Source: Adineta steineri
Taxonomy: Eukaryota > Rotifera > Eurotatoria > Adinetida > Adinetidae
Assembly: GCA_905250115.1 (NCBI GenBank)
Contig: CAJNOI010000188.1
Span: 104,089-168,088 of the forward strand
DNA: 64,000 nucleotides
Direction of reading: 5' to 3'
This document shows positions 1-11,984 of this stretch, piece by piece. The position numbers and the translations under genes were made by a program. The notes under the pieces were generated by a model. The model made no database searches. It had not been told where the DNA came from and saw nothing but the letters and a program-made list of their open reading frames with translations. The first letter of the stretch is position 1; each line of letters begins with the position of its first letter.

Positions 1-979
1 TGTTATTCTATTAGTTGATTCAAGACGTGTTAATGTAAGACGAAACATGTATTTAAATTGTGTTGGATACTGAAATGTTGAAATAGAATAAAGTAGCTTT
101 ACAAACTCATATTGATGCGACTATGATATCCGTGCAATGAAGTATTTCATTGATTTTATACATTAAAACGAATCAAATTAGTGTTATTATGGATGGCGCG
201 ATTGTTCATTTATTATAACAATATAATCTAGAATGGAAAAAACTTTTAAAATGAGAATCTACTAGGCAAAATCTAAGTTGCAAAAATATATAAATCATAA
301 GAAATATAGAAAGCTAAAATGGATATCTGGTAGATGTTTTATTAAGACAATAATACTATTCTTCCTTTGTTTTAGAATACAATAATGAAGATTCATAGAT
401 GTAAATAATATTGAGAAAATTTCGAATAAAAATCAAAGATAAGCTCTTAATCAGTTAGAGATGTTATATAATATAATTATTAATGAACTCCGCAAAATAG
501 AATTCGAAACGTTAATAATTGATTTTAAAGTTTTGTATTTTTATATTTCAATGAATTTATATCTTCATAATTATTCATGTATAAATAGTTATAGTATGAA
601 TATCATCTTAGAATCTTCCATGATATTATATTGAATAGACTGTTATTAAATATTTAGCTTAATGTATGATGGTCATAATAAGATCATTTTTCTGAGTTAT
701 TGATGCAATTTAAAATACAACTATATATCAAAATAACTTATTAATAGAAAATTTTAATAGTACGTTGTACGCTTTTTGTAAGAAAAAATAATTTATTCTT
801 CGATAATTACTTTGATATACTTATAAAATATTGATTTTATCAGGTGATATTATTATTTCATTTATTACATTTGCATGTTCTTAAACACAAAGATTACTTC
901 ACTTGAATTCTTGTGCACTATTATTCTTTGGTTCTTCAATAACTTTAATCTTATATCAATAATAGCTCGTCTGAAATGA
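1..979. other. AT-rich stretch without recognisable gene
   Basis: Very AT-rich DNA with no open frame of note and no splice-bounded coding segment that I can support. It may hold decayed upstream parts of the receptor fragment that follows, but I could not trace them. Confidence 0.5.
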
Positions 980-1219
980 TTGTATAAAACTAATCATCAT
1001 CTTTTGGTGGTGCTTTTTATTCAAGTTATTCTTCTTGCTTTATTAGTTATTGTATTATCTACTGGAAAATTTTATTCAATATTTACACTAAATAATGATA
1101 AATCGAGTATTCCTATAGCGACTGAAAATATGATTTACAATTTTGTTCTTCTTCTTATTTATTTAGCAAATGGAATTTCATTTTATGCATATACTCGTAG
1201 TGCTGGACATGCTTTTTGA
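980..1219 (+). pseudogene. Rhodopsin-like GPCR fragment (TM6-TM7 end)
   Basis: An open stretch of 79 codons with no ATG at its start (the first codon is TTG). It encodes two hydrophobic segments, around residues 8-26 and 51-70. The second contains ENMIYNF..LLIYLANGISFYAYT, which resembles TM7 of the rhodopsin-like receptors that are abundant in bdelloid rotifers. The frame stops just after HAF, where such receptors usually continue into a basic cytoplasmic helix. TM1-5 are not visible upstream. I read it as a truncated remnant. A terminal exon of a gene with unseen upstream exons is possible but less likely. Confidence 0.5.
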
Positions 1220-1270
1220 CAAAGTTAATTGATACAGAAAGTAATATGACGATATAACAATTTAAAAAAG

Positions 1271-4200
1271 CTAGAAATGATCTTGACATGAACATGTTCC
1301 ATTAGTGGAAAAATGATGAATACAGTTGGCATCACGAACCACAATCTTTACTTGGCGAATTTTAGCAATTAATTTTGTAGCTTGATCTAAACAAAAGCAA
1401 ATTTATAGATAAATAAAAATTATAGAAAAAAGTCGTGTAACTTACGACAATCACCACAAACGCGAAGATTTTCTGTAATTTGAATAAATGATGGTTTTCT
1501 TCCTTGAATAAAATGAAAGGCAATTGCAAGTCTTTCGCTATGAGAACACAAAACAGATTGAATTGTTTCAGTTTCTGCTAATGGACGCGTGATCCAACTT
1601 GAATCAGATTTATGCCCATGTTCAGTAAGTCCACATGATATACGTTCAGCTTCAGCATAAATTTCTTTTGATAGACAATGAGATTGATCATGAGCTGTAA
1701 ATTGCTAAAATAAATAAATAAATAATTTTTTTTTAGAGAAATCTCTTACTGCTATTTCACCATCCTTTTCAGTCCATGCTAAGCCAGGTTGAACCTTTTT
1801 TCCTACTTCTTTAATTCGATTTAATCGAATACTTTGTGCTTCTTCATGTTGTCCTAATGAAGAATAAATATTGGATAAAAGAATTGAACCTGATATTAAA
1901 GTATCTTTTTCATTTTGAAATAATAATTTCATTCTTTCATAGATTTTTTCTGATACAATAGAATTACGAGAATTACGTGCACCAGATAATATAGCCGCTA
2001 AAATCAAAAATAAAAGAAATTTAATTTAATATGAAATACGAAAAACTTACTATACATAGCTGAATAAGGTGGATTAGACTTTTCATAATCTTCGATTAAT
2101 TTTTGTGCTTCATCAAATAAAAACAGACGACTTAAACAATCAATCTAAATTATAAAAAAATGTTGATATTTAACATAAAAGAATTAAATAATCAAACCAT
2201 TGTAGTAATAATTTTTGCTGTTTTATGATGAATCTCATTGAAGATTGAATAAGCTTCATCAAGAAGACCCGAATGAGAACATGCATTCAATACACAAATA
2301 TATAAAATTTCATCATGTAAACTATTAGATATTTTTCGATATAAATCAGTAGCTTCTAAACCCATTCGATTAAGCCCAAACGCATTAACTTAAAAAAAAC
2401 ATATTTGAAAAAATAAAAATATAACAAAGTCAATTCACTCATGGAAGTATATGTTATAATATCAGGTGTATCAATTGATTCAAAAATCTCTTGAGCATTT
2501 TTAATTGAACCAGCTTTTCCCTATTACAAAAACATGAATGAATAAAATTAATCATTCAGAAAATTTTCATAATCAATTCATATCAAGGGGAAAATCAAGA
2601 TTCGGGTGGTGCATATTCCCATAGTCTCGCTTTTTCCCTCATTGATTCTGCTCACTCTCTACTGTACTCGATCGTACTTGGCCCATTCATCAGCTGTACT
2701 CCGAAGTATTGGAGTCTCCCTTTTCCTCCCTTGATCCATACCCACATATCAATTAACGAATTGCATATCCATCGATTTTTATATAAATCTAAAGGAATTT
2801 GAGCAACAACTGATTGACATATTGAAAGCATACCAATTCGTGCACAAGCACCAATTATCATGATTAATACAGTTACATCAACATTTATATCACTTTCTTT
2901 CATTTCTTCAAATAGTTCTAAACTTTTTAATGGTTCATTATTTATATTATATCCATGTATCATAGTTCCATAACTAATACTATCCTTTTTTTCGATCATT
3001 TTAAACAGATCTTCAGCACGTTGAACATCACCAAATCTCATTAACATATCTATTGCTGAATTATAAATATAATTATTCTGTATAAATTTCTTAGGCATTT
3101 CATCGAGAAGTTTTTTTCCAATTTGTGTTGCTCGATCATTACAAAGTTGAGCACATGCATTGAAAATAATTGTATAAATGACATCATTAATACCTAAAGG
3201 TATTTGTTCAAATAAATCTAATACTTTTTCATTCATGTTATTTTCGCCATATCCTAAATAAAGTTTGTTTGATTATTCATATATTTTAAGTATAAAAATA
3301 CCTTTCATCATAGCACCATAGGTGATAATATCTTTTTTCTTAATTATTTTAAACAGACCTTCAGCATTTTTAACATCACCAAATTTCATCAACATATCAA
3401 TTGCTGCATTATTAATATTATTATCTTTTTCATAATTATTAGGCATTTCATCGAGAAGTTTTCTTCCAATTTTTATTGCTCGATCATTATGAAGTTGCGC
3501 ACATGCATTGAAAATAATCGTATGAATTACACCATCAAGATTTAANNNNNNNNNNTTCAGCACGTTGAACATCACCAAATTTCATTAACATATTTATTGC
3601 TGAAGTAAGTAGAATATTATCGTTCAGAAAAGTTTTAGGCATTTGATTAAGAATATTTCTTCCAGTTTTCATTGCTCGATCAGTAGCAACTCGAGTGCAC
3701 GCTCGAAATACAAGAGCGAGAATAGGTTCATTAGGTTGAATTTTAATTTCGTCGAATAAATCGAGCACCTTTATTGACATGTTATTTGAAATGAGACCTG
3801 AAAATAAAATGAAGTTTATCAATGAAAGAATAAAAATTCTAATAACCTTTAAACATTGCTATATAGATGTAATTTGATTTGTTATTAATTGTAGAGAATA
3901 GACGATAAGCATTATCGATATCGTGAAATTGCACTAGAAATAAACATAAAATAAGATACTAATTATTTGAATTATCTGTAATTATTAAAATATAATTAAT
4001 TAATATGAGATATTTTATTAAGGTTAGATGTGAATGTCGTTATTGTGTTTATTCTACTAACAATCATATTCATCGTTAACATAATAAACAAATATTGATA
4101 AAATATTTCGAAAATTCAATTCAATTGTACATAAAAATGAAATTAATCGATTATTATTGTAGTTTCAAGCTAGAATTTCATTTGCTAAAATGTATAACTC

Positions 4201-4530
4201 ACTGTAAAATTGAATAAGTGTTGTTTGAATATAAGGATTCTTAAGTGAATTTTGAGAAAGTTTTTTCTGTATATTCATACCACGTTGATAATCCTTTAAA
4301 TTAATACATGCTTTTAATGCCATATTGATTTCAATATCTTTACATAAATGAGATTCTTGATCAAAAATAGATAAAGCTTTTTCATATTGTTTTGAATCTA
4401 TAAGTCCTTTCATTCTTGAATAAATTGCTTTTGATGATGATGATGATGCTGATGACAATAAGGTCAACGATATATTATATCTGTTGTGATATAAAGATAA
4501 AATACGACGTAACATAAATAAGTTATTCAT
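1271..4530 (-). CDS. Pentatricopeptide repeat protein with C-terminal E and DYW-type deaminase domains
   Basis: Predicted organellar RNA-binding C-to-U editing factor. Exons on the minus strand: 4203-4530, 3847-3933, 3556-3797, 3302-3545, 2742-3253, 2439-2520, 2198-2388, 2051-2144, 1750-1997, 1446-1704 and 1271-1386, with frame kept across the junctions I checked. The N terminus (MNNLFMLRRILSLYHNRY, then Leu/Ser-rich) looks like a mitochondrial targeting sequence. PPR repeats follow, with recurring modules such as AIDMLM+FGDV..AE and FNACAQL. An E-type segment (ILLSNIYSSLGQ) precedes the DYW domain, which keeps the cytidine-deaminase zinc ligands HSERLAIAF and CGDCH and the late CSC motif. 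The last three residues are DHF instead of DYW. A 10-N gap at 3546 lies between two near-identical PPR modules, so repeat number is uncertain. Family function is known from land plants; the mitochondrial role here is inferred. Confidence 0.88.
3546..3555. other. Assembly gap of 10 N
   Basis: Ten N inside the PPR gene, between two very similar PPR modules. The true gap size is unknown, and a collapsed or missing repeat module is likely. Confidence 0.95.
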
Positions 4531-5112
4531 AGTTAATATATTCTAAAAAAAAACAGCACAATATTCATACTAAATTTTAGAAAAGTGAGTTTATAGATCT
4601 GCTCAGAATATATTTGTTATGATATACCAATATTTTATAATTATATTTTTCATATAGAACGATTAATTAGTTTGAGATTTTGAAGAGGTATATTATAGGC
4701 TTATTTCCGAATCATACAAAAAAACTTATCCATACATAGCATTGAATATTAAATATGTTTAACTTTTGCAAATAGAAAGAGGGCGTTCATTGTCAATCTA
4801 TTTTCAAATCGATATTTGTGTCTATATGTTCACACTTAATAGAAGACAAAATGAAAACTATGTCGAGTAAAAAATTCATAAATTAAATAACGTTATATAC
4901 TAACCGTTTTGCATATGAATCTATGATATTATTCTTTCAATTTTTGGTCGAAATTAAATATTAAACTTTATAGTTTATGAGCACTGATTCATCATTGCTT
5001 TATAGAATAAGTATATATTCAATCTTTAGATTTATTATATAGAGATAAATACATTTGTTATTTTTACAGTAAAAAATAAAGAAAGATTTCTTTCTGGCAT
5101 AGATAAATGATC
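4531..5112. other. Intergenic, no feature seen
   Basis: AT-rich DNA between the PPR start codon and the inverted-repeat element. It should hold the PPR promoter, but no specific motif can be supported. Confidence 0.4.
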
Positions 5113-6113
5113 ATAAAGGGTGAGCCAAAAATCTTGGTAGTTCTCAGAAAAAATGATATATCTCCCTTGCAGTAAATTATAAATTGTTGAAACTTTGGTA
5201 TCTTATGCTTCGAGAGTAGGTCAATATTATCCTAAAATTTCAAGTCTTTATCTTTTACTATAAGGGAGATATAGGAGTTTATATTTTAAGTTTTATTTCC
5301 TACAAATCGTAAATTAATGATTTATGCATTCAAATTTGCGCTTTATAAATTCTACGGCTTGAAATATTCTCTTAGTAAAATAAAACATACTACGAGATGC
5401 AGCGTGAAAAGCTCTACAGCCTGCATAGTAAAGTATAATTTTACTATATAATTTTTGATACTAAAAGATCCCAAAACTCTTTGGAGTCAATTTTGTTTTT
5501 TGCCTAAAAACATCGTTTTTCACTGTATCAACAAAAAAATTCATTGGTTTTTCAACCATTTTTCACCGAAGATATCTTTTTATCAGAAATAAAATATGCC
5601 ATAAGATGCAGCGTCAAAAGTCCTACAACTTACAAAGAAAAGTTTCTTACTCTTGTGTAATTTTTGTTTTCAAAAACGAATAAAACGTTGTTCGATTAGG
5701 GTTTTCGCACAGCAAAAGTTAATCACACGAAGTTTCGTTTATTTTGCGAGAGCAACAACTACGTAATTAAAATGTACTCTACTGTGTGGATTGTAGAGCT
5801 TTTCACGCTGCATCCCGTGGGATGTTTTGCATTTTTATAGAATGTATCCTGTCGTAAAAAAACTGGGATACAAAAGTTAGTCATTTACATGTAACATGTG
5901 TAAATTATTAATTTAGGACATGGATGCAAATAAAACTTAAAATATAAGCTTCTATATCTCCCTTATAGTAAAAGATAAAGACTTGAAACTTTAGGGTAAT
6001 ATTGACCTACTCTCGAAGCATAAGATACCAAAGTTTCAAAAATTTATAATTTACTACAAGGGAGATATATCATTTTTTCTGAGAACTACCAAGATTTTTG
6101 GCTCACCCTTTAT
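5113..6113. mobile_element. 1-kb palindromic element with long terminal inverted repeats
   Basis: The two ends are inverted copies: ATAAAGGGTGAGCC at the left and GGCTCACCCTTTAT at the right. The match continues with few differences for about 200 bp on each side, through the ATATATCTCCCTTG and GGTCAATATTA..CCT blocks. The outer bases could be a TA target duplication (5114-5115 and 6111-6112) or part of the repeat. The centre carries three versions of a GATGCAGCGT(G/C)AAAAG block near 5397, 5602 and 5797, the last inverted. No transposase frame is present, so this is a non-autonomous MITE or foldback element. It lies just upstream of the broken F-box copy. Confidence 0.85.
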
Positions 6114-6203
6114 TTGATTTTGATCATCTTTTTTATAAATAAACCTTCAAGATATTTTCAGTGTTAATATTCTTTCTAGAAAAAACTTCCCAAATTAAAA
6201 TAT

Positions 6204-7013
6204 TTGTCATTGATTTCACCTGAATACACAGATCAACATGTAACTCTAATTTTTCCATTTATTCGTCGAATGATAAATCTTAAAGAATTAAAATTATATT
6301 TATTAATAAAAGTATATCGTTTAAATTATATTGATGGTATTCAATTATATAATGAACTTCTTTGTCATATGAATAAATTAAATCAATTTACATTTAATAT
6401 TCAAACACGTGTCTGGAGATGTAATACTAATATTAATCTTTCATCAGATGAAGATATTCAACGTAGTTTTATTGGAAAAGAAATATATAAACAAATTAAT
6501 TGATACATCAATATTAATTCAAGTATCGAATCAAAATGTCATATTTATTCACTTCCATATCAATTCGAATATTTACTTGAAATCAATAATTCTTTTCCAG
6601 GAGACATGTTTCATTCAGTGCGATATTTGGTAGTTATTGATAGATTTCCTTTTGAACATAAATTCTTTCAAATTATCTCTCATGATATACCTTTTATCGA
6701 AATATTACATATACGTAACGATCAACCACAAAAATATAAACAATATTCATCTACTGAATTAATTACGTTTCATCATCTTAAACTTCTTGATCTAGTATTG
6801 GCACATGAAGATTATGCTGAACAATTTCTCTTGAAGAAAATAACTTATCTACCTCATTTATTTAATCTTTACATCAAATGTGAATCATTGGTAATGATAA
6901 CAAACATTTTTACCATTGATACAACATATTTTAACTTTAGTAGAGTCAAAGATCTTTATCTAGATAAATCATTTTTTTCAGAAAAATCTCATCCATATTT
7001 TCCTATGTTATAA
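6204..7013 (+). pseudogene. F-box/leucine-rich family pseudogene (3' part)
   Basis: One reading frame gives a long stretch related to the lineage-typical F-box-associated proteins: NLKELKLYLLIKVYRLNYIDG, then EDIQRSFIGKEIYKQIN, HIYSLPYQFEYLL, NNSFPG.MF and EDYAEQFL, ending in a natural-looking stop after HPYFPML. An in-frame TGA at 6501-6503 interrupts it once, and the frame then continues unbroken to 7011. There is no ATG or F-box upstream, where the 1-kb inverted-repeat element sits. I infer a 5'-truncated copy killed by a nonsense mutation. The region after the stop is well preserved, so the loss looks recent. Confidence 0.75.
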
Positions 7014-7078
7014 ATTGTTTCAATAAAAGAAAATAGTCTAATAATATTGTATATTTTTTATTGATGTTATACTATAAC

Positions 7079-7108
7079 AAAGAAGAAGAAGAAGAAGAAG
7101 AAGAAGAA
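7079..7108. repeat. GAA trinucleotide microsatellite
   Basis: About ten perfect tandem AAG/GAA units directly downstream of the F-box pseudogene. Confidence 0.9.
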
Positions 7109-7143
7109 GATAAATATAATCATCTCTTTTTTAAGATCAATAC

Positions 7144-7206
7144 GGGCGTGAGTGCGGGTAGTAAAGTCACTTGTCTTAGCAAAAACCAACACTCACACCC
7201 TCAAGA
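7144..7206. repeat. G/T-rich hairpin element, copy 1
   Basis: Left arm GGGCGTGAGTGCGGG pairs with right arm CAACACTCACACCCTCAAG across a loop of about 30 nt. The right end CACCCTCAAG recurs at several other copies in the window. Confidence 0.7.
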
Positions 7207-8293
7207 ATTGTAATCTGAAAATATTGATTAGAATAACCTATTCTATTTCTTGCTTTCATGACATTGATTTTGATTGAACATTTCGATTCTATAATGATTA
7301 TTTTGATACCATAAATATAAATTCATAAAAAGATATATTCATATAACTAACATGAATACTCAGGAACTTTAATAAAACATTTGATTTCTTCACTATTTTC
7401 TTATAGTAAATTATATAAATACTTATTTCTTAATGAATAAATTTACTAAAAAGTAATTCAAATTAGATATCGATATTGTTTAAAGTTTATCTGAATAATA
7501 AATGTATTCTACGATTAAATAGAAAAAGTAAACAATCATGTATAAAAGTAATTTTTGGAAATCAAATATTCAATCAACTTATGATATTAATGTTCAAATA
7601 AAGTATATTTTTATTTAAATATTTAACTCTATGTAAATAAATTAATTGATTTATGATGAATAAAATAATATGGAGAGAAAAATCTATATACAAATATATT
7701 AGAATTAAAAATTATCAGTAATATAACTTTAACTTGATAATAATTAATATAGATCAGCAAGAGATATAAACAATCATAAATATTCTTATATTCTATAATT
7801 ATCATATTATACTTTTTTCGTAAAAAAATCAAGAATCAATTTCAAATAAACTGAAGTTGAAAAGTATCATTTAATTTTACTTTTATGTATGATTAAAAAT
7901 TTGTTATATCTTTTATATGAATAGAAAAACAACTCTATATCCTTAAATTTAACATAATAAATATCATTTATTAGAAATATAAAAATAGTTAAAATAATTA
8001 ATTTCATTTGTAAATAAATGTTAGATTAATTACAAATATTTAATTAATTTTATTTTATCGTAAATAAGTTAAGATAAAATAAATAATTATCTAACGTAAT
8101 ATATTTTGAAAAAGTAATTTTGAAAATGTGATGAAAATTAAGAAATAATTTGTTATTTTATTTTTCTTATCGATATAAAGCACACGTGATTTGTAAAATA
8201 GCGACAGATGGTCGTTTATGATAAGGAACGAAAAAGAAAAAAGAAACATAGTGAAAGTATTAAACCAAATAAATGTATTCATAAGGTTAACTA
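7207..8293. other. AT-rich intergenic region
   Basis: No coding signal that I trust. Frames are short and rich in Ile, Asn, Tyr and Lys, as expected from composition. The last part should contain the promoter of the phosphatase gene. Confidence 0.4.
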
Positions 8294-8948
8294 ATGTCGT
8301 CAATAATCGATGATTTTCTTTATTTGGGTTCAATAAATGATGCATGTACACCAGAAATATTAAATGAACTTAAAATAACACATTTAGTTAATTTAAGTAT
8401 AACTAGAATTATTCTTGATCAATCCTATGAACTTCTTCATTTACCTTTACATGATACACTTGATGAAAATATTACAATTTATTTTCAACAAATAAATCAG
8501 TTTATTTATAATTGTCGTCAACAAAAAGGTGGACGATGTCTTGTCTTTTGTAAACATGGAAGATCACGATCAGTTGCAAGTGCGTTTTTATCATTTGAAA
8601 AAATTATTATTTTAATTTATAATTATAATTACGATTTTTCATTCAAAATATTCAGATTATTTTTAATGAGTACAAATAGTTGAATAATTCTTAGATAAAA
8701 TTAACTAAATCTAATTTATAATAATCGTGGAAAACTAAATGTCGATATTTATATATGTTTATTTATTATTTATAATTTTAGTTGTAATTGCTTATTTAAT
8801 TGAACATCATGGCCATTCTCTTTCATCAGCTTATTTATTAATATCAAAAATTCGTCCAACAATTTCACCAAATCGAAATTATCTTAAACAACTAGATAAA
8901 TATTCTTCTCAATCGGAACAAACTCATTGTCCATCTTTTTATTCATGA
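8294..8948 (+). CDS. Small atypical dual-specificity protein phosphatase
   Basis: Two exons, 8294-8579 and 8782-8948, joined in frame by a GT-AG intron of 202 bp, give about 150 residues. The start MSSIIDDFLYLGSINDA is typical of the DUSP fold. The active-site loop reads VFCKHGRSRSVA: catalytic Cys and Arg of the CX5R signature are present, but the usual His before the Cys is Phe. Exon 2 supplies the conserved tail IVIAYLIEHHGHSL and RPTISPNRNYLKQLD. The general acid is probably the Asp in LPLHDTLDEN. It is a tail-to-tail neighbour of a dead eIF3g copy. A decayed second copy of the same pair lies near 18-20 kb. Predicted to remove phosphate from Ser/Thr and Tyr residues; substrate unknown. 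Confidence 0.85.
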
Positions 8949-9089
8949 AAATATGTTGAACAAGAGAACGAAAAAAAAAAGAAATGAATCGGTGGTGTTG
9001 TTGTTGTTATTTATTGATTCTGTGGTTTACTAAAATGTAAAAAAGAAAACAAATAAAATAAAATAAATTTTGTGTTAATGTAAAATAAA

Positions 9090-9711
9090 TTACTTTGCCC
9101 ATTCAACTTTAAGAATTAAATGATCATAACCAAATCCAGATACACATTCAATAGCTTTTTGTGCATCTTTCTTTTCATTAAATGTTATAAAAGCAAAACC
9201 TTTTGATGTATTATTTGTTTTATCTTTTGCTAAGAATACTCGACTAACAGGACCAAATGGAGTAAATAAATCACGTAAGTCTTGTTCTTGAGTTTCTTCA
9301 GGTAAATTTATTATTTAAACACTTGACGCATGTTGACCTTGAGATGTTGTATTTGATATGATGGTGGAATATTTTCAACTAAAATTATCTTCAACATATA
9401 AAACTGTAAAGCCAATTGAGATATATGTCTTTTTTTTCTTTTTATGAGACATTGAATAAACTAAAATGAATTTATTAACAAACAATTATCTATACAAAAT
9501 AAAATTTTTAATATGAATCGAAAGTATTTCGAATTGTTTTATTTCTTTTAAAAGAAATATGATTATGTAATAGATTAATTCATCATAGTAAATAGATATA
9601 CTATTTATATCATACTAAAACTGTCTTTTAATACTTAACAAATCAAAACAACTTTATCTATGACATCTATGATGTAACGTATATATTTGATTTGTCAAAT
9701 TCGAATAGATC
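9090..9711 (-). pseudogene. eIF3g pseudogene (RRM exon and partial upstream sequence)
   Basis: The minus strand from 9090 to about 9306 is nearly identical to the last exon of the intact eIF3g gene at 18813, including the stop codon and the WAK C terminus. At about 9307 a deletion joins it to the middle of the preceding exon, and an in-frame TAA follows at once. Intronic homology to the intact gene can still be followed to about 9711 and then ends. The first four exons are absent. This is a truncated, dead copy made by segmental duplication. Confidence 0.88.
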
Positions 9712-11984
9712 TATTATATTAATTTCAAAAATATACATTTTGAATAAACAAAAGAAAAGATTAATATTTATAATTCAATTTAAATAAAATTTATTTTAAG
9801 AAACATTTCATTCGAAAATTAATATAAAAAAACTGAAGAATATTATAAATAATCAATACAATAATGATAATAGTTGAGTATATTTACTTATTCAAGATAA
9901 TGATTATTTTTATCTGATTTTTCTATATGAATTCGAGGATATTGTTTAATTTAAGATATTTAAAAAATATTTTCTTGTTGACTTTTAAGAAGAATTTATG
10001 ATTATTCATATGATAAATATAAAGACATGTGATGTTTTTATATATATTTGTTAAATATCAATTATGAAATTGATTCAAAAAACGTTTATTGAATAAATTA
10101 GAAATTTAATGAGCAACATAAACTAATATAGATTCATTTTTTGTAAGCACTTTAGTGCGTCACAAATAAATAACGCATAATCAAAATATATATAGATTCA
10201 TTAGTTAATATTTCGCTATTAACGTACGTCAAAAAAGTCTTCGTACATAATGTTTATTTATTTTTCAGTTATTTGTTAGCAATCAATGAGAGTTAAAATC
10301 AATTATGACGACTCAGAAATTGTATCTCTTTCTCAATATGGGATTACAAATTCTTATATTTGCTTTTATTAAACAGTAATGTGAAAATCTTTGAAAGGTC
10401 TTATAAGATAGTTTGTAGAAAAATATTTTTGGTATGTATTTACTAACTGACGCGAAATTGAAATTTAAAACTTTTGTTCATATGCCAGTTTGTAGAGTAA
10501 GACTCGCATTCTAAAAAATCTACCTATCATTGATGATGAATAATCATCTCTAATAGAATCTAAGTCAAATAGTCGCCATCAGACTACTCGAAGTAATTGT
10601 TTATTTAACTCAAATCATTCATCATTGATAACATTATCACATAAAAGTCAATTCGCTAAATCAACTTCATCTTACAGAAAAGTATTTTGACATGTAGCGT
10701 CACTTACTGCATTAATGTATTCACCGTCTGATATTGAGTTCATAATTCATCCCAATTTGACTGCATACTATTATATATTTTTTCCTCTTCATTCTCGTCC
10801 TTTTTGTGGTTGACCTGCGAATAAACTTTTTGTTTCAATATATATATATTAATGAATCTAAGTTGATAAAAAAAACACAATTACAGTAACGGCAATAGCG
10901 ATTGTAGAAACTATTATCTGTAAAAAATATTTACTGGTACGAATTTTATTTAAAGAAAAATCATTGTATAATTAACATATATGAAATATTTGTAAGTAAA
11001 TGAATAAAACAATTTATTTTTCTTATCTATTGGAATAATTAGATTTGTTTTGTAATATAAGAAGTATCAATGACATATTCAAGTTAAGAAAATTATCTTT
11101 TATTATGAAAAAAAGATTTAGATTTTCTTAGAATATATTAGTTAAGTGATATTCTTTGAAATTATTGCCATTTTTAACGAGTATTATCAAGATGATGCGT
11201 GAAATCGATTATATGTTAACTAAATAATTGAGAATTAAAGTATTTACTAGAATTATTATTAAAATAATCTAAATGTTTTCGAAAATTCTGCATCAATCTA
11301 TTTTGCATTAACTTTTTCTAAAAAATTAATCTCAATAAGATACATAATTACATTTAGAGAAAATGACGAAGTAAGTTCTATTAATGAGTTAATTATTGTG
11401 TGAAGAAAATAAAGACTTTTCTATCTTTGAAAATTTTTTATAGATAATGTTTTGTACATTGAGATAATAAATATCTTTTAATGGTTCGAAACTTTGTCAA
11501 TGTTTATTCTAAAAGTATGAGTAATGACATAATTCCTGACAGTGATTTTTAACTATAAAAATACCCATCAACAATGAATGAATATTATTATTTATTAAAT
11601 CTTTTTATATTTTTCTGTTAACTTTGAAGATTATAATAATAGATGTGCTTGTAGAACGAGATATTTTATTTAAAGTTCGATGAGCTGAAGTTCTTTTAAG
11701 TATTAGAAAATACCCAACAAATCGTTTAAAAATTAAGTTTGTTTTCAGTCATGATGAGATATTTCAATAATTTATTTATTGAATTCATATTTTTATAACT
11801 GAAATGAGTGTGATTAATTTGATAAATAATTCTAACTTTATTATGCTGTTGTCCGTTTGTTGATTCTTCTCTAATTTCAGTTAGACATTTGTATAAAAGA
11901 ATAAATATTTCATTATTAGATTTTAGAAATAAATCTTGTAATAAATATACTTATTATTTAGATAATCTTCAGTTATAACTCATA
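9712..11984. other. Long AT-rich intergenic region
   Basis: Mostly low-complexity AT-rich DNA, without repeats that I can define. One pair of splice-bounded minus-strand segments near 10740-10917 is listed separately. The last few hundred bases should include the F-box promoter. Confidence 0.4.
10740..10917 (-). CDS. Possible two small exons of an unrecognised membrane protein
   Basis: The minus strand has a segment 10885-10917 with an AG before it and a GT after it, then a second segment 10740-10814 preceded by TTCGCAG and ending in TGA. Spliced in frame they read IIVSTIAIAVT, then VNHKKDENEEEKIYNSMQ and a short tail: a hydrophobic stretch followed by an acidic tail. Earlier exons are not identified. 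The splice context is good but the coding signal is short, so this stays tentative. Confidence 0.25.
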
